From contig CM054113.1 in assembly GCA_028673005.1 (NCBI GenBank), positions 206,203,504-206,267,503 of the forward strand: 64,000 nt of DNA, in the 5' to 3' direction. The position numbers and the translations under genes were made by a program. Under the pieces are notes generated by a model. It was not told the origin of the DNA and did no database searches. It saw only the letters and a list, made by a program, of their open reading frames with translations. This document shows, in pieces, positions 47,847-58,880 of the stretch. The first letter of the stretch is position 1, and the number at the start of each line of letters is the position of its first letter. The stretch comes from Tanypteryx hageni (Eukaryota > Arthropoda > Insecta > Odonata > Petaluridae).

Positions 47847-49500
47847 GCGCGCGCGCACACATACACGCTTTAAATGCGGTTCCGCTCGTTTTTTAAAGAT
47901 ATTACAGATATTACCCCTATTTTCTCGTAATTGTCGCCCTCTCTCATCTCCGCTCGCGAAGTTTTTTTTTAACGGTAGCAGTTCGGAGGAAAATGACGGC
48001 CGCTTCGCGCACTAGCGCAGGAAAAATACGGGTCTGTTTTTGTTTTCGTTCATCATGAACGCGGCGCATGAAGCGGGTTGTTTTTTATGGGTAAAATGTG
48101 CAGAGTGGGTTCGGAAGCTGATAGCACGAAAAATTATCTAAGGAACCGCGGTTTATTTACAGAGTAATTATTTTTTCATTTTTCACCGCTACCGTGTGAT
48201 TCTCGCCGTGTCTGAAACCACTTTGCGCGTCATTCGTGCGTGTGTGCGTTAGGCCCCACGACGCACCTGACTTCTGCTCTCCTCCCCCCCCCTCTACCCC
48301 CTCTAGTCCATTCCTCCCACCTGACCCCACCCCCTCCTAAGCACCCTTCCTCTCCCTTCCGTTCTCTCGTGCCCCCTTCCCTCGTCATCTCCCACCCCCT
48401 TTGCCTCCCTCCCCTCCTGCTCTGAGGCCCCCTCTACTCCCGGGGGCAGGTTTTCCTCCCTCCCCTTCTCCCTCCTCCCTTTCAGTCTCTCTCTCTCTCT
48501 CTCTCTTCATCACGATGCTATCCGCCACCCTTTCCTCTCTCTCCCTGTTCTTTCCTCCCTCTCCCTCTCTTCGTCCTTTTTCCGAGCGGTTACGAGGAAG
48601 GCCGACAGAGGCGCTGTTGCCGGTTCGGCGCGTGAAACGCTTCTTTTTTTATGAATCGAGGACGCACGTGGGATGGAATCTCAATATGCCGGTGGGCCAT
48701 AATGGAATGCGGCGAAGGGGTTGCACGGTCGGGGTTTGGCGGGCGGGGTGTGGCGGCGATGTGGTGGACGGGGGGAGTGGCGGGAGGCGAGGGGAGGGCG
48801 AGGCGGGAAATTTTTTTTCCCGTCCCGAAGCGGCAATTTTCGATCCCGAGTTTACCTGTCGAGTTTGCTTTTATTTATTTTTTTTAAAGTTCATCAACTT
48901 ACACGAGCACGAATGAGTGTGTGCGGTTCCGCGAGCTTCGCTTTTTCCCGGTCGTTTAAATCGATATAATCGCGTGAGCCCGGGAAAAATCTTTTTTGGA
49001 AGTTTTATGGGGCTTCTCTCCTCTTTTTGCCAAAGAAAAAGGCTCTTTTCATTTTTATCGGTCTTAAAATAAATATCGACGACCAGAGCTCGTCTTTTTC
49101 AATCGGCGGGAAATCGGTCCCATTGTCGGTGCAGTTTACGACCTCGCCTCCACACCAGTCGCGGAATAAAAGAAATATTATCCCGCTTTCGTCCCTAATT
49201 TCCCGCTTCGCCTTATGCGTGTGCCCCGATGAAGAGTGGCCGCCGTAAAATATCGCCCGATAGGGCGCGGCGGATAACGAAACCTAATTGCTTCCAGATC
49301 TCATGTGGCGGTTATTACGCGGAAACGCAGTTGCTAGCGTTTTTGGATAGCTGCGCAGAAAACGGAAGTGTTTGTGTTCATCCGCCGCGCCGCTTTTGCA
49401 GACGCGCTCTCGGAATTTCGTCGGAGTTGTTAACGTTTACAAATACCTCGCGATAGGATTGTTGTTAAATTGAGTGTTTTTAGTTTCTCCATATACGCAG
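45901..49500. other. GC-richer, CpG-containing region with simple repeats
   Basis: Compared with the rest of the window, 46.6-47.8 kb and 48.55-49.45 kb are GC-rich with many CpG, mixed with purine tracts (47.14-47.4 kb) and pyrimidine tracts (48.27-48.56 kb). A compound (CT)n(AT)n(AC)n(GC)n microsatellite lies at 47797-47866. No ORF here has a domain I recognise. The region could hold a promoter or first exon of a host gene, but I cannot show one. Confidence 0.4.
47797..47866. repeat. Compound microsatellite (CT)n(AT)n(AC)n(GC)n
   Basis: Four dinucleotide blocks in succession; the last two are alternating purine-pyrimidine and Z-DNA-prone in principle. Confidence 0.93.
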
Positions 49501-49507
49501 TATAGGG

Positions 49508-50212
49508 GCAAGTATTGTATTCATGAAAAAATCGACTTCGAGATTTCAACGAAAATACACGTTTTGAGGTCCCCTGAACACGTTTTGATCATTTTCTCAA
49601 TGATGTCTGTGTGTGTGTGTATGAGAGAGAAAGTGTGTGTGAGTGTATGTGATAGCTTTTTGTGGGTGCTCTAACTCCAAAACTATTAATCAGGTCAATG
49701 CGAAATTTTATATTTAACATTTTTATAAAAGTCAGAACTGATTAGTTTTTGGTAAAAATTGGTCAACCGGAAGTGGGTATTTACCCTTGTCACTTATCCG
49801 TTATTTTGAAATATTTGCTTTAATATTTGATAAATGTACTGGAATAAAAGTTGTAGGAAATGTAATTTTCTACAACCTTTGTTTGAAACATTTTTCCATA
49901 TAATGCATGGTTTAAGAGATATCTTATATTTTTAGCTGCCACCACCACGCCACCTACCGACGACTATTGTTAACAATTGACGCTTAGTTACATCTTAGTA
50001 ACGCTCCTTTTTCTTTTCTTAATTGTTGGAGTTTTGTGGCTATATCCAATATTAGAAGGCTATGGTTTGAGTTTATTTCTGTTCTTTGTAAAGTCTAAAA
50101 TTTTCTCGCAGTTTCTTAAAATATTTATTATTATGTAACCTATTTGGAAATTTTAGAAATATTACAGATACGGAGAAAGTCATGTGGTGGCCACATCAGA
50201 TTTTTTTCACTT
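49508..50212 (+). repeat. Composite repeat: family A head joined to family B
   Basis: Starts AAGTATTGTATTC, then ATCGACTTCGAGATTT and TACACGTTTTGAGGT as in family A copies 1 and 2, with (TG)n at 49604-49620. From 49738 it matches the reverse complement of 16805-17275 to its end at GTGGCCACATCAG. This copy shows that A-head and B can be one element. No coding frame is conserved. Confidence 0.75.
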
Positions 50213-52155
50213 AATTTGGCGCATAAATGTTGCATTATCGAGGCTTTAATTTGAATCGAGATAATAGATTCGTCAAAATTTTGGTTAAGATAGTCTATCG
50301 TGCTTAATAAAGTATTGTATATTGAGACTTCTATTTAACAAATGAAGTAATTCGTCTTAAATTCGTCAGTATTTTCTTTTTGTGGAATATATTATTTATG
50401 AGGTGAATTTTTGTATTATAACACATTTTAATTAATTTATTTCTATGCGTTTATTATGCGAGAAAAAAATTCGTTGGCAAGTCTCGATTGTTTTACGGAA
50501 TCCTAAAAAAATATCGTCTATAGGCGAAGTAATCATATAAATATATATTATTTGTATAGATAAACAGCCTAATTTTTGCAAATCCCTTGACTTTATTGCG
50601 TTTGCTGATTTTTAGGGGTTTATCCATTAAAGGAACGATGCAATTAATTAGGTGTGGTGGATTTTTCCAATTGGCCTCCTTGCGTCTCACGTTTCGGGCT
50701 ACACGCACGCACACTCCCACTCCTCTCATCGCCATCTATTGTGTTCACTGGCGGGGTGGCGTTCTCCATAATGGAGAGCGATGCAAGACCGGATGGTTCG
50801 CTTCCAGGACGATTAAAAGCGCAGCGGCGGCGTTTCCGGAAGTTCAGGCGCTTCTCCCTTTCTGTGCGCCCAACCCCCTAGCGGGCCGTGCCTTTTTGTA
50901 TTTGCACCCGTGCCATCGTGACATTCCGACGCGGCGAATGTCAATTCAGCCGACAGCTGGAGGTCGCCGAATCAAGTCAAGAGTCTCACGGTATGGCAAA
51001 ACTCCACTAAAACGAACTTATGTGTGTGCGTAGCGCTGAAACAATTATTTCTGAGGAATTTGGCTGAAAATCATATTATAAGACCGGTAGTTAATACAGA
51101 AGGGGTATAACTACGATTTTGGGGTTCCTATATCAGCAAAAAAATTTTATCCTCACCTATGTTAAAAAATCGTTATAAAGTTATTTTATATGATTTTATT
51201 TTTTCGATGTTTCAATTCTGAAAATTTCTCTGTTAACTCTCCAATTTTCATTTTGAACGCTTCTGAATATTTTCATAGAAAAAAGTGATATATATTTTAA
51301 TCTACTTCTGGGCATGCAAGAGCGTGGGTAGCTTTTTACAAACTTTAATTTTGTAAAAGATCTTCCATTTGACGATTTAATATCATCGAAGCTACACATG
51401 AGAAGTTCGTCACAAAAGCCTTGGTCGATAAATTTCTTACAAATTTTTGTGAATATTCTTTGATTTCTATCCAGTATTCGCTCGATGAAGTTTGAGCAAT
51501 GTATGCAAGCAATTTAGCTTTTCCTATCGACGAAGCTTTAAAGTTTTGTCAAAAATCTTACAAAATTTCTTTTGTCTTAATCTCCGTAGTATGATAAAGT
51601 ATAGCATGAATTAACACATCATATCATAAATAGGTTTTATCTCTTGCTTATTTCTGCAATATTCCTGAGAAATTTTATTTCGCATGTAGTACTAGTATCC
51701 TAAGTTGTGTCGGTTGGCACTGGGAGCAGCTTAAATACTTTGACTTGGCAGACTCATATTAAGTGTAGTTTTGAACTGGTCTTTGGAATTATTTTATAAT
51801 CACAGAGAGTCTTCCATCCACACGCAGATATTCCAGGGATAACGACTCCATGAATAATTCATCATTGCTGGGATGGATTTTTTTTAAGTGGCCATTGTAA
51901 GCAACTAAGAAAACACAAAATGTAGACCTCACTCTCGCTTATTATGTGACTGTAAAAATGTCTTTTTTAATCTCCAAATTTCTGAGTTTTTATATTTATA
52001 ATATATAATTGCTTTCTCACGGTTTTTAATTGGTCAACAGCTAGAGCAATAAGATTATAGCATATGACGAGATTTCTGGCAGCAAAACCCTGATCTAAAA
52101 ATATCCAGGATAAAATAATATTAACCGCGCATTTTAAAAAAGACTTCTTCTTGAA
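50213..52155. other. Non-coding stretch
   Basis: 50.69-51.03 kb is GC-richer; the 148-aa ORF at 50587-51033 has no recognised domain. The remainder is AT-rich. Confidence 0.5.
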
Positions 52156-52159
52156 GACC

Positions 52160-53125
52160 GTTTATTTATTTATTTATTCGAAAAAGCCCAAAAACAGCAC
52201 AAGGCCAATTACATTGGACACATAACGACGATGTAACAAGAATAAAATAAAAATAAAACTATCAAACAAAATAACTAAAACTCTAGCAATAAATACACAG
52301 AAGACATACATAGTACACCAATCACACGAAATCAGGGTAAGGAGCAAATAGAAAGACAAACAAATCGGAAGAAATAGGAAGGAAAACAGGCAACAAAACA
52401 AATCAAATATTCTGTTTAAATTGGAAGTTAGGAGACTTAGTGAAGGGGTCATAGTCAGGGAAGCGCTTCAGCAAACTATTACAAAGATCAGGAAGGCGAA
52501 AGAGAAAGGAGCGTTTAGTGATTGAGAGGCGAGGGGTAGGGCAGTGAAAAAGCTCATTCAAGCGAGTAGAACGAGCGGGGACCCGGAGTGGAAATAGAAA
52601 AAGAAGCTCATGTGACCTAAAATTGCCATTAATAATTTTTGAAAATACTTTAATGTCAGTGTGAGTACGTCGATCAGTAAGGGATGGAATTCCTAGGGAG
52701 GTTCGTATGGCACTAAGTGAAGAGTTGTGGAGAGGAGGGTGGCGAAAACGAATTACAGACAGAAAGAAATTCATGGGTCGGTCAAGGAGCTTGAGAGTAG
52801 AAGGCGAAGCAGTGCACCAAATTGGGGAGCAGTAATCAAGAATGGGGAGAACGCAGCTAAAGAAAAAGGTACGAAGAGCGGAAATGTCAGTTATTTCTGT
52901 ATAACGATAAATTAAACCTACTAACGACATAGCACGGGAGGAAATACTTTTAATATGATCTTGGAAAAGAAGCTTAGAGTCGAAGATTACTCCCAAGTCC
53001 CTTTGGTTAGTGACAGAGGGGATTACTTGACTAGAGAGCCTGTATGAATAGTTAAGAGGAGATCTGCGGAGTGTGTATGACAGTACTGTGGATTTAGACG
53101 GGTTACTCACACTGTATATAGAAAT
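52160..53125 (-). mobile_element. Jockey/CR1-like LINE, 5'-truncated copy
   Basis: On the minus strand a C-terminal RT fragment is followed by about 240 bp of 3' UTR and an (AATA)n tail (TTTATTTATTTATTTATT at 52161-52178 on the plus strand). Everything upstream of the end of the reverse transcriptase is missing, as is usual after incomplete target-primed reverse transcription. Confidence 0.85.
52403..53110 (-). pseudogene. C-terminal part of a jockey/CR1-type reverse transcriptase
   Basis: This 235-residue open frame has the typical tail of jockey-type LINE polymerases: RDLGVIFDSKLLFQDHI (residues 37-53), then LVGLIYRYTEITD, FFSCVLPILDYCSPIW and LRVPARSTRLNELF. The catalytic YADD block and the endonuclease lie upstream in a full element and are absent. 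The frame begins with a GTG only because the copy is truncated there; it is not a real start. It has no stop or frameshift, so the insertion may be fairly recent. Confidence 0.85.
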
Positions 53126-53153
53126 CTGTATTTTAATTTGATTAAAGAATTAT

Positions 53154-53352
53154 CACAATATGTGACATGGGCGTACGTTCCCTCGAGTCTCAATCCAGCC
53201 GATCGTCCTTCCAGGACGGTCCTTCCCGCAAATATGCCAGATCGGCTTCCTATTGGCTGAGTCTGATATATAAGCGGGAGGGGCTGTGTGATCAGTCGGG
53301 GATTGGAACTCGGAGCGTGCGCCCAACAACAACTTTGCACCGTACTCGGGAA
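53154..53352 (+). promoter_or_regulatory. 199-bp TATA-containing insertion between direct repeats
   Basis: AAAGAATTAT occurs at 53144-53153 and 53353-53362 and brackets a GC-richer segment with TATTGGCTGA (inverted CCAAT, 53251-53260) and TATATAA (53267-53273). This looks like a small promoter-bearing insertion such as a solo LTR or the 5' end of another retroelement. TG...CA ends are not clear. Confidence 0.4.
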
Positions 53353-53362
53353 AAAGAATTAT

Positions 53363-55525
53363 TTTAAGATATTAAAGAAAGCCATAGGGCATTGATTGAG
53401 ATCTGAAATATCACCTCGAGAGGCAAATAAAATAACTTACGCTTTGCACGATACGTGGGTTCATGGAAAATGCCGTGTAAAAAAACCGTACAAAGTGAAA
53501 ATATTGCATGAGATTACATAAGAGTCCCATTTTGAGTCCAACGTTCCACAATCCAGTCGCATTCAGAATTGTTTTCTTTATTCCTTCTCATAATCTCTAG
53601 TCGAGATAAAAACATTTTTAATACTTGGCCACCGTTCCGAAACCGAGCTAAAACGAAGGTCATGACCGTGTAATTCTCTAAAATTAAATGCTTGCAAAAC
53701 CGAATACGCTTAAAACGAAACCGCGCTTAGCCAGGGTTGGGTATATTAAACCGGATAGAGGGCTCGCGGGCACTTCCGATGGACAAGGAAATAAACGACG
53801 AGCAAAAAAAGTTTAACGCGCGTCTAAAAGAAGCGAAGATATTCGCATGTGGAGGGGAATGGGCAATGGCGGCTGGAGTCCGCGAGAACCGCTTCGGCAA
53901 AACCCTTCCGACCGCTTTCGCATCATCCTAAGTTCTCGCCGCGCTTTCGTCACGCGAGTGGAATGCGCTCGGCTATTCCACGGCAGGACGGCAGTTTCTT
54001 CAGATGAGATTGGAAAAAAATAATCCGAAGGAGTGGTTGCACAATGGGATCTTAAGTATCCAGCTGAATGAGGTCAATAGCTATGCGTGCTCAGTCAGCG
54101 ATCTTCACCTAGCTTAAGGAAATAGGCTGAGAGTCAAGAGGGCAAGAGGGAGAAGAGGAATGAGATGGTTGTATATATGTACTCGTAACTAAACTGTTTC
54201 GAAACAAACTGACATGTACGGCTCAGAAATTGTTGATTTGGTTGCGTATAATATCGGTTAACAGAATATGCCGTCATGACAGCAGATGTTTTCATAGTTT
54301 ATTGCTTTCTTGGTGTAAGGTGAGCAACTTGTCAGGGAGTTAAGGAGGGACATTTTCAAATAGTTACCGGCTATAACGAGAGACATATTACAGTGGCGTG
54401 TTTATGGTGCATTTATTGATGCATTAGCCGTAGATAGATGTAATAGATATAAGATAGGTTGGTATTACCAGTGAAGGTGTAAATGACAATGTGAGATATC
54501 ATGATTTTTAAAAAGCGGGACAAAATTTGTGATATTTAACAAGGCGAGACGAGAAATGAAAAGGAGGGATTGTCCCTACAAATTTGGGACCGTTGGTCAT
54601 TCTATCTTCGAGCGGATTTGAATTTTTAAAAAATATTTCCGTAATTTTTCACTCGTCTTTATTGTGAATTACTGCCAATTTTGGAGGAATAACTTGAAAT
54701 TAAAAATTTCAGATAGTTTCAAGATTGATTTTTCCTCATTTCGCAAGTTATTTTATAGAATTTTTGCGTGTATTTTAAAGAGAATATCGACACTTAGAAA
54801 TTAAGAGGCGTTTCGGATGTGCGTTACCATTTAAATCGACTTAAAAACTGCTAGCATCTCCCTCTCTCTCCGTAAACGCGGAGTGCTCCGAATCGTTTGG
54901 GCATGCAGAAGGCGTCCCAGAGTTTCCCAACGAGGAATTACAGCTCGCGTCCCTGAAATATTTGCGTCCTCCTCTCTCATCCTCATTCCCATCGGACAAA
55001 GTTGCGCAAATCGTTACTTCGCCTCTTTTTCATCACCAATTCAGCCCCTAACCGCGCACCTCAGCAGCTTTAGTTAAGTGATGTCATCCCCCAGTATTTT
55101 TTTCTCGTTGCATTGGCGAAGCTCCATAATTAGCAACTCCTCGTTACCATGAACTTCTTATTACCTCATTTTCTCATTCATGCTTCTTCCCATTCTATTG
55201 GATAGTCCGTCTTCTCTCCTTTTTTCTTCCATTCTCTTTCCTTCACTCTCCACGCCTCTCTCTTCTTTTTAAAGTTTACATTTTTTTTATTTGCAAATAC
55301 GGAGTAACTTCGATATAACGAGTACGGTCTATAAGGAGAACTTCATTATAGCGAGCGAAAACCCCGTCACCGTCAATTTCTTAACGTTTCACACACGGAA
55401 ATATTTTCGGCTATCTCGAGTACTCGTTAGAACGAGTGTTTTTTCTGAATTTTATAAATTCTCGCTATATCGTGGTTTCACTGTACCTTACAAAAAGAAA
55501 CTCACAGCTTTTAATAAAGAGTATA
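53363..55525. other. Non-coding stretch
   Basis: 53.75-54.0 kb is GC-richer with a 64-aa ORF that has no domain. The rest shows nothing recognised. Confidence 0.5.
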
Positions 55526-55534
55526 TCGACCACA

Positions 55535-55595
55535 GAAAAATCCACGTTCGCGGCAGGATTCGAACTCGCAACCTCAGTTTTGGGAGGATAACATT
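55535..55595 (-). repeat. tRNA-derived SINE-like unit 1
   Basis: The minus strand reads ATCCTCCCAAAACTGAGG, then GCGAGTTCGAATCCTGC with a B-box at 55568-55557, then GGATTTTTCTGTGG. A pol III B-box followed by a non-tRNA body suggests a SINE. Confidence 0.55.
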
Positions 55596-55664
55596 TATTT
55601 ATGTATACCGAACTAATAAATAGAAATTCGTGGTTTTATACAATGAGCTGAAAGACATTCTGAA

Positions 55665-55720
55665 AAAGCTGGAGAAAAATTCTGCCTAGACCGGGAATCG
55701 AACCGTGCTAATTCTTATGA
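55665..55720 (-). repeat. tRNA-derived SINE-like unit 2
   Basis: GCACGGTTCGATTCCCGG with a B-box at 55704-55694 is followed by AGAATTTTTCTCC, the same downstream arrangement as unit 1 about 135 bp away. Confidence 0.55.
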
Positions 55721-58630
55721 TTTTCCTCGTTTACATTCTACATTTTCGAGGTGACGTGATGGTGTGAACAATACGTTTGTAATATTTCCATCGCGAATTT
55801 AATGCAAATTCCTTCTGTCCTTTGAACCACGCGTAAACATCTCCGTCTTCGATGTGAAAACGAGATATTTAAGCTGAATGAATTTCTCCGCTTAGAACGA
55901 AATTGCCACTCAATCACATATGTTTATTTAAGGATAGAAAATTCTCCTTGTTTAGATGCATCACGTTGGATTTAATCCTGAACACAATGGCGAGATATTT
56001 ATCGGTATATCGTCGGCTGGTATTTCTCGATTCCTATGTTGACTTAACCACTTAACCTTTTGAACTTAATTCAAGGTATATTCATGCCCGGGAGCTTGTA
56101 AGTTTTTACCACCTCTATTCTCAGTATGAAGTTTCAGTTACATTATCCAGGAGTCGTCCTTAACCTTATCTCTTCGGCAGAATATATACATCTCATTTTT
56201 AATAAGTGGACATTACGTTTGCGTCCAATATTCGCGCTTAAAAAAAGATGGTTCGATCGGGATTTTTCTACTCGGTAATATCTTCCAAAGCCCCTCACCG
56301 AGCCGATATTCATAGCGTTCGATTTGCCATATAAATACTTTATGTTCTCGCCCTTTCTTTCGGACTCACCGAGTCGAGTTTTATTCGCATGTCATTTGTC
56401 ACGACCTTTCAGAAGACCTCGTAAACGATGGAGTTTTTTTCCGAGAATAAGTAATGCGTTGGCGTTATTCCATGACTCGGATTTTTTTCTTCTCTCGCTA
56501 CTTCTCCTGAGTGTGCACTGCGGTTTTTTTTTGGGACATTAGCTATTACGCCGTCATCGGGTGGCATTTAGCCAATCCTCATACACATGATTGCGCAGTT
56601 CACTATTTATTGGAGTGCAGCGTTTTTTTCTTTATTTTGTTTAGTGTTTTCTTCAGTCTTTTAGCACTTTCGCGTATCGGCTGTTCCTCCAGTGGTTTCG
56701 TATTTCAGGCTGATCTTTGATTACTTGTTTTGTCATTGGATTTCTATTGCTACGAATCTCCTAACGCCTAAAAGATTTAGATTGCTCGCCATTCTTGTGG
56801 CGATCATGTCTGCGGGCAGAAAATTGTGTATATTTTGTTTCAAACCACTCCTTCGAGAAAAAAATCCACGTTCAATTGATATAAGACAACCGCCCTTGTT
56901 AAATTCAAAATAAAATCAAGGTTTTTAGAATGATATCTCATATTAAGGCCTTAAAAATTTGGCGGAAGACTTTCAACCTTCAACGCAATTGTTTTCGTAA
57001 AGTTTTCAAACATTTATTCTTAGGCATTCTACTTGGAGTATTTTGGTTTTTACACAGTATATTTTTTTTCGATAGTTCCGAGAGGAGGTGCGACTATCCC
57101 TTTCATTAGGGAGAGTAATCCTATCAGTAAATAACGCACCATAAAATCCTTTTGGTGCGGGGTATGTTTCTTACCTCTGTAATACATTATGTTATTGTGC
57201 CTCTATTTAACATTTTTCATTATTCTAGATTACATTATACTCTATTCTTATCGTTCATTCATATTATGTAAGCTATTTGTGTTGGAGTTCCTGAGTAATG
57301 CTTCATCTTCCACAATGTTTTTAGCTTCTCAGTTCGCATAAAATTTATTTTAATTTTTTGCCCTTCTTCAGTGTAATATCTTTTTATTAAAAAAGGGTTT
57401 ATAATGAAGAGTCGAGGAATTTTATTTTCGCATAAATTGTCAACAGATGCTTCACCTCTGTGGCCGTGCTGCATAAACTGCTTTGAATTTCAGCTATGAT
57501 GATTATGTGGAAATAATTAATTCTCTCACGCAAGAGGGACTGTCATCTCCTTTTGAATTCAATTTAACCCGAAATTTCCGTATGTTAGGTCACTTATCCT
57601 TTCGAATATCTAACACTTTCGCTATAAGTTAAACCTGAATTAATAATATTCTAAATTATTCATTGGAAAATTTTTCTCTGAAGTGGGAAAATTTTGCTTT
57701 GCTTTTAAAAACATTTTAATATAAAATCAAGAAATTATGCATTTTTCGTGATAAACATTTTATTAATTGCTTTCCTGTATTAACAAAAGTAACGGAATTT
57801 TTTATTTGTTGTCAGCTCTTTTCAAGGTAAAAATTGGTTGAGTGAGACTCGTTTGCTACAGAACTAAGTTTATATTGCACAATTATACCTCTAGGGTATC
57901 TCATGTCTATGAAAGAAAGGAAAGAAAGAAAATATACTTTTTGTTGAATTCTTAGATAATTTTTTTCTACCGGCTTTTAGATCTCTTAGCGAGAGGCAGT
58001 TAGCTGAAATCTTTAGAAAATATTACATCTCTATCGTTTTGTTGTAACAAAATCTCTACGGATTTCTCCCGCACGCTATACATAGCCATTATATCCACCC
58101 TATGCATACCTCACCCTTCATAGATCGCCCTACAAACCATTGGTATATTATATTCCATTTTCTTCCTCTGCCCGCGTCCCTATCCTACATCCGCTTCTCT
58201 TATACTTCTCGTATCTGCTTCACTCTACTTTTGTTAAAATTTAATGTCTTCATATCTACCAAGTCATGTACCACAGTAAAATCCGCACGCTGCAGATAAA
58301 TTTCAAGGGTCAGGAGTTTTGAACTTTTATTTAAGACTTGTGAAAATTTTCTTCTTCTTTTGAATATCCCCTCCCATCTGTCTTCCCCCTATAAACTCAT
58401 CGCTGATCATACCCCGCAGCATGCATGCCACACCCTCTTCCTAAGGGTACGTTCATACCGGACGCGCCCTTCTTTGAGGCCAGAGGGTCGGCGTCCCCTA
58501 GCGGTTCGAGTGTTAGGAAGGCTGTTCATACCAAACTCCTGTTTGGAGGGGAGAGGGATAGGTCTGCCACCCCCGGACGGTGGTTGTAGCGAGGAGGCTT
58601 ATTTGAGTGCAGTCAATTGTGCTGATAACT
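55721..58630. other. Non-coding stretch, nothing recognised
   Basis: No conserved ORF, RNA gene or transposon end identified. Confidence 0.5.
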
Positions 58631-58631
58631 T

Positions 58632-58770
58632 CTCAATTCGTCAGGCGGCAATTCACCGCATGGCAAATTCGTCGCAAGACAAATTCGTCGCATGACAAAT
58701 TCGTCGCATGACAAATTAGTAGCGAGGCAAATTCGTAGTTAGACACATTTGTCGCAAGACAAATTCGTCT
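58632..58770 (+). repeat. 16-bp tandem repeat, about seven units
   Basis: Units GACAAATTCGTCGCAT with variants, from the weaker GGCGGCAATTCACCGCAT to GACAAATTCGTCTACC. A CT-rich tract of 110 bp follows directly (58771-58880). Confidence 0.88.
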
Positions 58771-58880
58771 ACCTCCCTCTCTACCTCCATCTTTCTCCCT
58801 ATTTTTCCCTCCCTCCCTCTCTCTCTCTCCCTTCTCCCTCCCTCCCTCTCTCTCTCCCTTCCTTCCTCCCTCTCCGGAGT

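Noticed and set aside
50587..51033. 148-aa plus-strand ORF
   Set aside because: No recognisable domain or signal; may reflect a stop-poor GC-richer stretch.
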